Part shown: one piece after another, positions 8,292 through 17,262 of the stretch
Layout of the letters: every line of letters begins with the position of its first letter
Numbering within the stretch: the stretch's first letter is position 1
DNA from: Bryobacteraceae bacterium
GTDB taxonomy: Bacteria > Acidobacteriota > Terriglobia > Bryobacterales > Bryobacteraceae
Length of the DNA stretch: 64,000 nucleotides
Assembly: GCA_947458745.1 (NCBI GenBank)
Contig: CANGYQ010000002.1
Span: forward strand, 372,001 to 436,000
Reading direction: 5' to 3'
Translations under genes and position numbers: made by a program
Notes under the pieces: model-generated
Database searches by the model: none
What the model was told of the DNA's origin: nothing
What the model saw: the letters and a program-made list of their open reading frames with translations, nothing else

Positions 8292-9191
8292 ATGAAGATC
8301 CTAACAGGCCCAGTCGCCAGTCCGCATCCGCCACCGGTCCCGGCAACGGCCACTTCCCCACCCTTCTTTCTGGGGATATTCGCGGCACTGCTGGCGCTGT
8401 GCTACTGGCCCATGCTCCGTATGACGGGTGCCATCCTGGTCTCCAGCGAAGACATGGCCCATGGCTTGTTCGCACCGCTGGTGTCGCTCTATCTCATTTG
8501 GGAACTGCGGGAGCAGATTCTGAGACCTTCCGCTGGGCCGAGTTGGTGGGGGGTAACGGCTTTGACCTTGGCCGCTTTGTTGGGAGTATTGTCCACCGTG
8601 GCCAATTCGTCCACTTTCTCAAGGTTCGCCTTCTTGATCTCGCTGGCCGGTTGCGCCTTGTTGTTTGGCGGCTTCAACTTGCTCCGCCGGCTCTCTTTCC
8701 CGCTGTTCTTACTGCTGTTTACATTCCCGGTACCCGAAGTTCTCTATGGGCAGATTACGCAACCACTCCAGCTGCTGGCCAGCAGTCTTTCGGAGTTGGC
8801 ATTTGAGTTGATCGGCTTTGGCGTAATGCGCGACGGCAACATCTTACAATTGGCACACATGCGGTTGAACGTCGTGGAAGCCTGTAGCGGACTCCGTTCG
8901 TTGATCACGCTAACGTTCTTCTGCATCGTGTACGCTTACTTCATGGAGCCGCGCCTTTGGGTGCGTGGTGTGGTAGTGGCTTTGGCCATTCCGGCGGCGA
9001 TCTTCGTGAACGTCTTGCGAATTACTTCCACTGGCGTCCTAGGCAAGTACAATCCTGCTTGGACGAAGGGCACGTATCATGACATGCTGGGATGGTCGGG
9101 ATTTTTTGTGGGTATTGCGTTGGTCGCTCTATGCCATTGGATGTTGAACAAGCTGACCAAACCGCAGGCCGCGCCGGGGGCAGCGCAATGA
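8292..9191 (+). CDS. Exosortase
   Basis: Polytopic membrane transpeptidase-like enzyme (299 residues) predicted to process proteins carrying PEP-CTERM tails at the outer face of the inner membrane. All three conserved catalytic residues are visible: Cys198 in VVEACSGLRSL, Arg243 in NVLRIT and His263 in YHDMLGW. About eight hydrophobic helices are present. It starts the rightward operon exosortase, epsI, Ig-like protein, propeller-like protein, ASH-domain protein. The VPEP-tailed protein at 5813-6694 is the obvious local substrate. The start ATG is only 21 bases from the start of the divergent Cys-repeat gene, so promoters must overlap or lie within the neighbouring reading frame. Confidence 0.93.
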   Translation: MKILTGPVASPHPPPVPATATSPPFFLGIFAALLALCYWPMLRMTGAILVSSEDMAHGLFAPLVSLYLIWELREQILRPSAGPSWWGVTALTLAALLGVLSTVANSSTFSRFAFLISLAGCALLFGGFNLLRRLSFPLFLLLFTFPVPEVLYGQITQPLQLLASSLSELAFELIGFGVMRDGNILQLAHMRLNVVEACSGLRSLITLTFFCIVYAYFMEPRLWVRGVVVALAIPAAIFVNVLRITSTGVLGKYNPAWTKGTYHDMLGWSGFFVGIALVALCHWMLNKLTKPQAAPGAAQ

Positions 9192-9856
9192 CCGACCGTC
9201 GAATCTGGCTGCTGTGGGGGGGAGTAGTGATCCTGGCCGCGCAGGCGGCGGCTTCATACACTCTGGCGCGGAAGCCATTTCTGCCGGTGACGCCGCCGCT
9301 CGCCCATCTGCCGCTGCGGCTGGGAAACTGGGCCTTCACGCAGGATGGCGTGATTGAACCGGAAGTGCTGGAGATGTTGGGGCCAGATGATGCTTTGACC
9401 CGCGAATTTCAGCTAGCCGGGTCCGATACCCGGTCCAGCTTGTTTGTCAGCTACTACAAGACGCAGTTGCGGGCCAAGAACGCGCACGACCCCAAGGTTT
9501 GCCTGCCGGGCTCGGGCTGGAATCCGCGCGCTTCCCGGGTGATGGATGTGCGCTTGCCGGATGGTTCCACGTTTCCCGTGAACTACTACCGGATCGCCAA
9601 GGGAGACGCGGAGGCGGTAGTGCTTTACTGGTTCCAGACCCATGATCAGGCACTGGTGTTTGAGCAGCAATTGCGGGCGCACCGGGTGTGGAGTGCAATT
9701 CGCGAGAATCGAACCGATATGGCTCTTGTGCGGATCGTCATGCCAGTCAATGAAGATGGAGTAGAGAGGGCGGACCGCCGTGCCGTCGAGATGGCTACCC
9801 TGATTTATCCCGAGATGCGCCCATACTTTCCTGCTCCAGAGAAAAAAGATCAATGA
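9188..9856 (+). CDS. epsI: EpsI-family exosortase-associated protein
   Basis: A 222-residue protein with one N-terminal membrane segment and an extracytoplasmic domain of the EpsI (DUF3485) family. The family motif HDPKVCLPGSGW with its conserved Cys is present at about residues 98-109. EpsI domains occur next to or fused with exosortases and are needed for exopolysaccharide production in some systems; the biochemical role is unsettled. The ATG overlaps the exosortase stop (ATGA), so translation is coupled; this start was preferred over a longer upstream reading into the exosortase gene. Confidence 0.88.
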   Translation: MTDRRIWLLWGGVVILAAQAAASYTLARKPFLPVTPPLAHLPLRLGNWAFTQDGVIEPEVLEMLGPDDALTREFQLAGSDTRSSLFVSYYKTQLRAKNAHDPKVCLPGSGWNPRASRVMDVRLPDGSTFPVNYYRIAKGDAEAVVLYWFQTHDQALVFEQQLRAHRVWSAIRENRTDMALVRIVMPVNEDGVERADRRAVEMATLIYPEMRPYFPAPEKKDQ

Positions 9857-10509
9857 GATCGACGAATCTGAGCCTTGGGCTCATGGGTTGGCTGGCCGTA
9901 AATCTTCTGTTTGTGTTGGGCTTGCAGGCCCAGACACCTGCGGCTGAATCGGCCCGCAAGCCGGTGGTGTCGGCGACTGTCAAGGCAGAAACCGCGCAAA
10001 CGGTGCCGACCGCTCTGCGCATTCTGGTGCTGGAGGGCGGCAACGTCATGAATTCGATTCCCTTGGGACGAGCGGTACCTCCCGTGGTGGAGGTCCGTGA
10101 CTCGAATGACTTTCCCGTGGAAGGCGCTACCGTCGTGTTTGTTCTGCCCGAAACTGGCCCCGGGGGCACATTCCCCGGCAATCAGACGACTCTGACCACT
10201 CGCACCACTTCGCAAGGTCAGGCCACGGCACCGTTCCTGATCAATGGTGTCCTTGGCCGGTTCGAGATCAAAGTGACGGCCACATCTTCCGGCCGCAAGG
10301 GCGAGGCCAGCATTACGCAGACCAATACCAATGGTGCCTACATTGGCCCGATGATCGCCGCTACGCCCTGGTACAAGAAGAAGCTCACCTGGATCCTGAT
10401 CGGTGGCGCGGCGGGTGGTGGCATTCTGACCTGGCAGCTCACCAGCGGATCCAGTTCTGCAAGGCCGACACTGGTTTTGACTCCTGGAGGACCGGTTTTC
10501 GGCCGTTAG
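9853..10509 (+). CDS. Secreted Ig-like protein with C-terminal membrane helix
   Basis: A 218-residue protein: signal peptide ending near GLQAQ, a central beta-rich domain with invasin/Ig-like features (PVVEVRDSNDFPVEGATVVF, then GQATAPFLING and FEIKVTATSSG), and a C-terminal hydrophobic helix (WILIGGAAGGGILTW) preceded by KKK and followed by a short polar tail. It begins with an ATGA overlap on epsI, so it belongs to the exosortase operon. It lacks a PEP motif, so it is not an obvious exosortase substrate. Role unknown; surface display or a partner in glycan export is possible. Confidence 0.7.
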   Translation: MRSTNLSLGLMGWLAVNLLFVLGLQAQTPAAESARKPVVSATVKAETAQTVPTALRILVLEGGNVMNSIPLGRAVPPVVEVRDSNDFPVEGATVVFVLPETGPGGTFPGNQTTLTTRTTSQGQATAPFLINGVLGRFEIKVTATSSGRKGEASITQTNTNGAYIGPMIAATPWYKKKLTWILIGGAAGGGILTWQLTSGSSSARPTLVLTPGGPVFGR

Positions 10510-11472
10510 ATGATTATGACGCCTTCGCGCCTGACGGCCCTCATCCTCATCGCCTCTGGTTTGGCGGGACACGCCCAAACGGCCACGTGGTCGGCCCCTT
10601 CGAGCGGCTTCGTGCATGACACCCTGACGGGTGCCATCCGACCGGTACTCGGTTTTGTGGGAGCCGCCTATCTGGGAGCACCAGTGCTCGAACAGGTGAC
10701 GCGGGCCAGTATTGCGCCCAATCAACACACCGCGATCATTGAGCGTGACGGGGCGATGCGGTGGGCCCGGGATCTGCGCTCACCGGATCGTCTGGAAACG
10801 CTCGATCGGCTGCCCTTGGTCAGGGAGGCACGCTGGGCGGCGGATTCGGCCTCGGTAGTGCTTATGACCGCGGAGGAGTTAGTCTGGCTGGTCCAATCCG
10901 ATACCGCGCCGTTGCTCGACGCCCGCTGGAACCTGGACGTTGAAGGCCGGTGGATGATTCTCGCCGCCGATAGCGGCGCTCAGCGCGTACTGCTCGCCCG
11001 GGATGAGGGCGAGCAGCGGACGTTGTGGCTGGCTTCGCGGAAAAGCCCACCCGTGAAGCTTGCATTCCTGGGCCGTCCCACGGCGGCGGTTTTTCTAGCG
11101 GCTTCGGATACCGCGCTCGTGGCCGACGCGGCTTCGCGGCAGATATTCCGTCTGGCCGCACTCAACACCACCCCCGAGACGGCCGTACTTTTTGGCTTGA
11201 GCCCGGAGGTGGGTGATCCGGTGGCCATCGCGCTCTCGCCGGACGCGGCGCGGTTGTTTGTGGCGGATCGCACGGCTAAGTTGATCCGGGTGCTCAATGC
11301 GGCAACTGGTGAGGCATTGGCGGAACTCCCATTGGAGTTTGCCCCGCATGAATTCACTCCGACCGCCCCCGGGCGGTTCCTGCTGAATGTTCGCGAACGG
11401 GCCGCGCAGCCACTGTTTTTTCTGCATACGGCCAACCAAGGCCAGATCTCGTTCGTCCCGGCGGGAGAGTAA
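10510..11472 (+). CDS. Secreted beta-propeller-like protein of the exosortase operon
   Basis: A 320-residue protein with an N-terminal signal peptide (LTALILIASGLAGHAQ) and repeated short segments of WD40/YVTN-like character (for example VAIALSPDAARLFVADRTAK and RVLNAATGEALAELPLEF), suggesting a beta-propeller. The start codon follows the previous stop directly. I see no enzyme motif. As the fourth gene of the exosortase operon it probably functions in the periplasm or at the cell surface; its role is unknown. Confidence 0.65.
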   Translation: MIMTPSRLTALILIASGLAGHAQTATWSAPSSGFVHDTLTGAIRPVLGFVGAAYLGAPVLEQVTRASIAPNQHTAIIERDGAMRWARDLRSPDRLETLDRLPLVREARWAADSASVVLMTAEELVWLVQSDTAPLLDARWNLDVEGRWMILAADSGAQRVLLARDEGEQRTLWLASRKSPPVKLAFLGRPTAAVFLAASDTALVADAASRQIFRLAALNTTPETAVLFGLSPEVGDPVAIALSPDAARLFVADRTAKLIRVLNAATGEALAELPLEFAPHEFTPTAPGRFLLNVRERAAQPLFFLHTANQGQISFVPAGE

Positions 11473-11475
11473 CGG

Positions 11476-13665
11476 ATGCCGATACAACGCCTCCTCCTGC
11501 TGGCAGTGCTGGGCGCCATGGTGGCCCCGGCGCAGTTTCTCGTTCGTGTGGAGCAGAATGGACAAGCCTTCACCTCCAGCAATGGTTCCGTGCTGGGATT
11601 CAACTCCACCGGCGTTGGTCAGACCTCAAGCGCCGTGGTGCGAGTGACCTATTTGGGTCAGACGCGAGCCACCTTTGCCGCCATCCCCCAACTGATTGGT
11701 TCGAAGGATTTTTCCACGTCCGCGTTGGAGCCGGTGGCACTCCGGACCAGCATTCCGCTGCAGCCACTGGAGACACTGACCTTCACCCTGCGTTACACAC
11801 CGACGATAACGGAAGCGGCGGTGGGGCAGTTTACCTGGACCTACACCGAGGAGCCCCGCGGAGGCACCACCGGGCCCGCCGTCAGCGGCGCTTTGGCCTT
11901 TACCTTGACCGGGACAGCACCCAGTTTGGTGGTCAGTTCGACGTTGGCCGACGCCAATGCGACGCCGCTCGCCTCAGGGGCCACGGTGACGCTGCCGGAG
12001 ACACTGGTGAACTCCAACACCGATGTCACCATATCGATTACCAATCGCGGCAGTGGCTCAGGCCAAGTCAACGCCATCAACTTGACAGGCACCGGCTTTC
12101 AGTTGCTAGCCGTACCGTTGCTGCCCTTCACGCTGGCATCCGGGACGGAGTTGCGTTTTGGCGTCCGCTTTACGCCCCGCATTCCGGGCGCGGCGACGGC
12201 TTCGCTGAAGATCACGCTCGACAAGACCGAACACACCACCACGATTCAGGGCAGTGCGCTCCTGAGTGCATTCACCTATGAGCTGTTGCGGGATGGCGTG
12301 GCCGCTCCACTGGCCTTGAACGGCCTGGTGGCGTTTGGTGACGTGCGGGTGGGCGAGCGCAGTTCGCTGGTGATCCAGTTCCGCAACGTGGCGACATTGC
12401 CCTCGGTGATCAATAACATCCTGCTGGGCGGCACTGGTTTCTCTATCACCGAAGGCCCCTTTGTCCCGCTCACCCTGCAGCCGCAGGAGGTACGGACCTT
12501 TACGCTGAACTATGCGCCCGTGGAGCCGGTGACGTCAACGGTGCGGTTGTTGATCGGCAACGATACTTTTATGGTCACTGGGCGCGGAATGGGTGCCCAG
12601 CTCCGCTATTCCTATGCCGTAGGCGGCGTGGATGTCCCAGTCACCACCAACAGCGTTTCATTTCCACCGCTCTCTACCGGACAGACGGCTTCGGTGGCGT
12701 TCACGGTTTCCAACCGCGGCACGGCTGCCGGATCAGTCGTGAGCGTGGGCGTGCTGGATACCCGCGGCGTTTTCCGCTTGCGCTCCCTACCGGCTCTCCC
12801 AGCCACGGTGGACCCCGACGGCCGCTTTACATTCCTGGTCGACTTCACGCCGCTGGTGGCGGGGCAAGCCACGACAACACTGGTCATTGATGGCATTGGT
12901 TTTGTGCTGAACGGCTTCTCGTCCGCGCCGCCACCTCTGCCAAGCTACCAGTTTACGGGTGCTTCGGGCGTGCAGCAGCCCTTCCAGCAGCCCTCGTTTG
13001 GTTTGTCGCTGAACGCGCCCTATCCGCAGGCGTTGCGCGGCGTCCTAACGCTGAGCATCACCCCTGAAAACTTCGTCACCGATCCCGCCGTGCAATTCTC
13101 CACCGGCGGCCGGAGTGTCGCGTTCACGATCCCCGCGAACAGCCGGGAGGCTGTTTTCCCCAGTGGGGCAACCCGCCTCCAACTGCAAACCGGCACCGTG
13201 GCTGGAACCATTGTGATCGAGCCAACATTCCTGACCGAGAACGGAACGGACCTGACACCCCCAACGCCCACACGTCTCAGCCTGAGCATTCCGCGCACCG
13301 CCCCGGTGCTGCTATCCGCCCGGGTATCGACACGCACCGCCACGGGTTTGTCGATCAACGTGACGGGCTATGCCACCGGGCGGTCACTCACCAGCTTGGA
13401 GTTTGAGTTCAAGGGTGATGAATCCACCAGCCTCGGCACGGCGCGATTTACTGTCAGCGTCAGCGCCGAAGCGCTGGTCTGGTTCCAAAGCGCCGCCAGC
13501 CAAGCGCTTGGCAGTCAGTTTACCGTCGACGTACCCTTCACATTGCGCCTTGATGGGGGCAGCTCGCCCCCCGCCACCGACATCACTGCCCGGCTGAAAA
13601 GCGTCACTGTTCGGGCGGTCAGCGATCTGGGCCCCTCGAACACGCTGCAAGTGGCCATCCAGTAA
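11476..13665 (+). CDS. Secreted choice-of-anchor-D/ASH-type Ig-repeat protein
   Basis: A 729-residue exported protein, starting 3 bases after the previous gene, with a signal peptide ending near APAQF. Several tandem modules of about 110 residues have the layout of ASPM/SPD-2/Hydin (ASH) domains: a line such as FGDVRVGERSSLVIQFRN, then GFSITEGPFVPLTLQPQE, then FTLNYAPVEP. The last 200 residues are a different beta-rich domain. No PEP-CTERM tail, LPXTG or transmembrane anchor is seen at the C-terminus. It ends the exosortase operon and is likely a secreted structural or adhesive protein. Confidence 0.72.
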   Translation: MPIQRLLLLAVLGAMVAPAQFLVRVEQNGQAFTSSNGSVLGFNSTGVGQTSSAVVRVTYLGQTRATFAAIPQLIGSKDFSTSALEPVALRTSIPLQPLETLTFTLRYTPTITEAAVGQFTWTYTEEPRGGTTGPAVSGALAFTLTGTAPSLVVSSTLADANATPLASGATVTLPETLVNSNTDVTISITNRGSGSGQVNAINLTGTGFQLLAVPLLPFTLASGTELRFGVRFTPRIPGAATASLKITLDKTEHTTTIQGSALLSAFTYELLRDGVAAPLALNGLVAFGDVRVGERSSLVIQFRNVATLPSVINNILLGGTGFSITEGPFVPLTLQPQEVRTFTLNYAPVEPVTSTVRLLIGNDTFMVTGRGMGAQLRYSYAVGGVDVPVTTNSVSFPPLSTGQTASVAFTVSNRGTAAGSVVSVGVLDTRGVFRLRSLPALPATVDPDGRFTFLVDFTPLVAGQATTTLVIDGIGFVLNGFSSAPPPLPSYQFTGASGVQQPFQQPSFGLSLNAPYPQALRGVLTLSITPENFVTDPAVQFSTGGRSVAFTIPANSREAVFPSGATRLQLQTGTVAGTIVIEPTFLTENGTDLTPPTPTRLSLSIPRTAPVLLSARVSTRTATGLSINVTGYATGRSLTSLEFEFKGDESTSLGTARFTVSVSAEALVWFQSAASQALGSQFTVDVPFTLRLDGGSSPPATDITARLKSVTVRAVSDLGPSNTLQVAIQ

Positions 13666-13938
13666 CGCCCGGCCTTCAGGCTGGCCGAACGGGAAGCGAA
13701 CGCGCAAACAGGCTACATTTGCTTACTCACCATACTATTACTTCTACTAAACTACTCAACGCGTTTGGCAGTTGTCACGCTTAGCCCCAACGGCAAAGCG
13801 GTAACGCCACACCCTGGGCTGGATTCACCCGCAGTTGAAGCAATATGATCAGGCGCTGGGGTTGAAGCCCGATATCAATCATCAAGGTCGGATCCGGGAG
13901 CTGCTGGGTGGGGTGAGGTGGACGCTGGCCGGTGCCTT
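13666..13938. other. Intergenic stretch with a possible gene remnant
   Basis: Between convergent genes. The first part is AT-richer and non-coding. From 13805 to about 13930 the plus strand has an open frame of about 42 residues with protein-like composition (LGWIHPQLKQYDQALGLKPD then GRIRELLGG), but no start codon or ribosome site. It may be the tail of a decayed gene. No terminator with a U-tract is visible; GGCC-N8-GGCC at the start is a weak hairpin. Confidence 0.3.
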
Positions 13939-16900
13939 TTATGGCCACTCACCCAGCCCCTCCACATACGCTGCCGAGCCATCCCGCAGCCAGCCATCGA
14001 GCTGAGCCACCTGCTTCAGTTGCTGACCCCGCCGGCGGGTGACGACCAGGTATTGGGCGTCTACTTCTGACAGGGCCGTCATGTCGCCCCAGATCTTTTC
14101 GAACTGTGAGACGGGATAGACATCTTCCTGGCCACGGCCCCAGCGCTTTTTGGCGTCCTTGATGGTGATGTAGGTGGGCATGCGGGCGGCTAGGCGGCGG
14201 ACGGCGCGGGTTACTTTGGCGCTATCAGCTAGGGTGGTGCGATCCAGGCCGAAGACGGCGAGCAACCGGTCAATGTCCAGCCACATCGTGCCGGAGTTGT
14301 AGTACGAGAGTTCGAACTCCAGGCGCTCGTCGGGCATAGCCAAGCCTTCCACCAGGCGGAGGCGGCCATCGACACGCGCCAAGCCACCGCCGCGGTCTTC
14401 GGCGGAGCGGGCGATGACTTCCACCGACAAGGCGGAGCCCCGGGCGAGGTGCAGACCCAGCACCGACGGGTCCAGATCGGCCCCCAACGTGTCCACGTTA
14501 TGCAGCAGCAGGTGCTTCAACTGAGGCGACTGCTGCAGAACCTGATGCAACACACCATTCAGCAGCAGGTTGGGAAACTCATACCAGTGGCCCACCGGGT
14601 GCACGCACTGGGTGGGCAGATTGTCGCGGTAGTCGGTGGCTTCTCCGGCTTGTTGCGCCCAACCGAGCAGAGCCGCGCGGCCACTCTCGCGGACTTTCTG
14701 TTTTTGCTGGTCAAGCGTTTGCTGCGGCGTTTGCTCCCACAGAAAGCGCAGGTCGCGGGCGGTGGGGATCAGCCGGAGGCCGATGCTACGGCCGGGCGAC
14801 AGATAGAGCTGTTCCGGCGGGTAGCCATAGTGGGCGTGATGCTCCAAGTGTGCGGCGATCGGGTCCTGGGTCAGATAGCTGGTGGTGAAGATGTGCGGAA
14901 CGGAGCGGCCCCAGTCGCGTTGCGTGCGGCGGCTTTTCGCCAGATGAATTTCGAGGAACGTGCGATAAGCGCCCGCCATGCGGCAGAACGGATGGAGGGC
15001 CTTCACCACCCCAGCGCCGCCGGTCCAGCGGCTCCCCGCCCCGCCGGCCAGTGTCAGCACGCCCACTTCACCGCGTCCGAGCGCCGCCTCGCCCAGGGTC
15101 CGGTACTTGGCGGCTAAGCCAGAGCGGCTGTCGGTCACTTCGCTGGGCCGGACATCTTCGATCGATGTGCTACGCGGCAGGACGTTCTGGGCGAGGCCCA
15201 CGCGCCCGCTCTTGAGTTCGGCCCGGATGTGTTCGTGCTGTTCGCGATCGAAGCCATGTTGGGCGAGCAGGTCATCCAACGCCCGTTCTTGCTCCGCTGG
15301 GCCGGATTGCTGGCGCGGGAGCATCTGCTCGATCAAGGCATTGGCGATGCCCGAGAAAGCGGGCTGATCGAGGGTGGCTTGCGCGACTCCGCCCAGTTCC
15401 GCGCGCTGGCCCGCGCTTAGCGTACGCAGTTCGCGCCGGATGAGGGATGGTAGACGCAGAGCGTAGTAGCCGGGAGTCAGCAAGGCTTCAGCACCGGTAC
15501 GCAGTTGCGCCCAGGTGCCGTTTTCATTGATCGCAAAGTCATACACCACCGGGTCCATGCCAAACGGAACGGCGGGTTCCAGACGCTTCTTGGTGGCTCG
15601 CATAACGGACCACAGGGCATCTTGCGCTTGTGCCTTCACTTCCGGGTGAAAGACAAAGCCCATGCCACCGCCCGCCATGCCGCCCAGCATCCAGAAACCC
15701 CAGAAGCGGCGGCCGAACTGCTGCTGCATTTGGGCGATCAGCGAATCGGTGTAATAGTTGCCCGCCCACGGAATGATGCTTTGGATCGGGCCTTCGTAGT
15801 TGGATTGCAGGATGCGCCCGGTGTTCTGGAGATCACCAATGTGCAGGCTGCCCAGGATGTCATCGACGATGCGGCGTGCCTGCTGGCGGCTTTGCCATTC
15901 CGGTTGCAGCCGGAGCAGGTAACGCTCCGTCACCATCTCCAGGATTGGGCCCACATCCTGCGCCATGCCGCCGTGAACCAGCACCAGACTGTCTTGCAAC
16001 CGCTGGCGTGTTTCGGCGGGTACAGCGTCGAGACCCAGCACGCGGTGCTGCGGCAACAAGCGTCCGCGACTGATCCCGAATTCGGGATCGCCTTCGTTAG
16101 CCGTGGCCCCTTCGATCAGCTTGATGCCAGGCCACACGCCGCCGGAATCCTGCCAACCGCCACCGGAGCCGCCGATCCATTCACCCAGAATCGCCCGGGC
16201 CGCCACCAGCCGCCGCTCGGCTTCGGCTAACCCACCATTCAAGGAATCAATTTGCCGCGTGGCGCGCATCGCGACGGCGATCAGGCTGGCCAGCAGATTG
16301 GTGGACACGGCCAGCCGGGAGCCCTTGGGGATGTTGTGTACGGCGCTGGAGATCTCCAAGCCATGGCCGGGTTTGCCGGTGAGACGAGCCAGCAGAGCCG
16401 CTAGTGATTGGCCAGAGCCTTCCAGACCCGCGGGGATCAGCCCGGAGGCAATGATGGCGGCCTTGATCAAGCCCAGGTAGTCCCGGCCAAAGTCGAAGAC
16501 TTCCTGCATCTCGGTCAGCTCCACTTGTGCTGCCAGGTCGACGCTGACGAGGCGGAGTACCGGCTCATCAATCACGCGGAGAAAGGTTTGGATAGGCGGT
16601 TGCGGACGGGCGGCAGTGCCGCGGACACAAAGATCCACCGAGACATTCACCACCCGCGCACCTTCCGGATAGTCCATGCCGAGGAAGAAGATGTCGCTCC
16701 AGGCGCTGTGGCTTAAGTCCATGCGGACGGGCGTTGATTCAACCAAAACGGGGAAGCGCCCGTCGGTAACGGCGAGCAGTTCGGGCCGGATCTGCAGCGG
16801 ATAGTCCAGGACATGCCCCATTCGGAACATCCACTGGTTGCCACGTAGGCTGCGCACGCTATAGCGGACCTGATCGGCCAGCGTTTGGAAGGCTAGGCCG

Positions 16901-17262
16901 CGGTACGCCGCGGCAAGCGCCATCGAAACCGGCTCCGAGGGACCTTGCTGTTTTGCAGCTTGGGCGAACTCCGCGATTGCTTCCTCAAAGCGCCTTTCGA
17001 GCAGATGCTCGTGCCCGGCATAGGGCACGCGCCCGCTAGAATCAACGGCGAGCTTGGGGGGCAGATGATAGCGATGGATCGCGGCGAGAAAGAACAGGGC
17101 CCGGACGCGCTCATAGAGGTTTCCGCTTTGGCGGCGGAACTGTTCGAGCGCCTCGCATTCAGCACTGAGTTCGGCGACGGTGGAGCGCTCACAGATCGGG
17201 GCCATCTCCTGGTCTCGGGTGGCCGCGTCGGGCGCGGTGATGATGGCAACCAGGCGGCTCAT
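13939..17262 (-). CDS. GHMP-family sugar kinase fused to a UDPGP-family pyrophosphorylase
   Basis: A 1107-residue two-enzyme fusion. After about 160 unrecognised residues, residues 170-620 form a GHMP kinase: substrate loop STPVRMDLSHSAWSD, ATP loop IPKGSRLAVSTN (about 314) and the C-terminal GGMAGGGMGF motif. Residues from about 740 form a UDP-sugar pyrophosphorylase domain: nucleotide loop LTLAGGAGSRW followed by VVKAL, then GHWYEFPN, LLLHNVDTLGADLDP, SYYNSGTMWLDID and SQFEKIWGD. Together these would phosphorylate a free sugar at C1 and activate it to a nucleotide sugar, like plant L-fucokinase/GDP-fucose pyrophosphorylase but with the domains in the opposite order. The sugar and nucleotide are unknown. 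Start 17262 overlaps the upstream stop (ATGA); a longer upstream reading has implausible Arg/Pro-rich sequence. Confidence 0.8.
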   Translation of the reverse strand: MSRLVAIITAPDAATRDQEMAPICERSTVAELSAECEALEQFRRQSGNLYERVRALFFLAAIHRYHLPPKLAVDSSGRVPYAGHEHLLERRFEEAIAEFAQAAKQQGPSEPVSMALAAAYRGLAFQTLADQVRYSVRSLRGNQWMFRMGHVLDYPLQIRPELLAVTDGRFPVLVESTPVRMDLSHSAWSDIFFLGMDYPEGARVVNVSVDLCVRGTAARPQPPIQTFLRVIDEPVLRLVSVDLAAQVELTEMQEVFDFGRDYLGLIKAAIIASGLIPAGLEGSGQSLAALLARLTGKPGHGLEISSAVHNIPKGSRLAVSTNLLASLIAVAMRATRQIDSLNGGLAEAERRLVAARAILGEWIGGSGGGWQDSGGVWPGIKLIEGATANEGDPEFGISRGRLLPQHRVLGLDAVPAETRQRLQDSLVLVHGGMAQDVGPILEMVTERYLLRLQPEWQSRQQARRIVDDILGSLHIGDLQNTGRILQSNYEGPIQSIIPWAGNYYTDSLIAQMQQQFGRRFWGFWMLGGMAGGGMGFVFHPEVKAQAQDALWSVMRATKKRLEPAVPFGMDPVVYDFAINENGTWAQLRTGAEALLTPGYYALRLPSLIRRELRTLSAGQRAELGGVAQATLDQPAFSGIANALIEQMLPRQQSGPAEQERALDDLLAQHGFDREQHEHIRAELKSGRVGLAQNVLPRSTSIEDVRPSEVTDSRSGLAAKYRTLGEAALGRGEVGVLTLAGGAGSRWTGGAGVVKALHPFCRMAGAYRTFLEIHLAKSRRTQRDWGRSVPHIFTTSYLTQDPIAAHLEHHAHYGYPPEQLYLSPGRSIGLRLIPTARDLRFLWEQTPQQTLDQQKQKVRESGRAALLGWAQQAGEATDYRDNLPTQCVHPVGHWYEFPNLLLNGVLHQVLQQSPQLKHLLLHNVDTLGADLDPSVLGLHLARGSALSVEVIARSAEDRGGGLARVDGRLRLVEGLAMPDERLEFELSYYNSGTMWLDIDRLLAVFGLDRTTLADSAKVTRAVRRLAARMPTYITIKDAKKRWGRGQEDVYPVSQFEKIWGDMTALSEVDAQYLVVTRRRGQQLKQVAQLDGWLRDGSAAYVEGLGEWP

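Noticed and set aside
14449-16230. Long plus-strand open frames opposite the kinase-pyrophosphorylase gene
   Set aside because: Antisense shadows of a high-GC gene; no ribosome sites and no recognisable domains.
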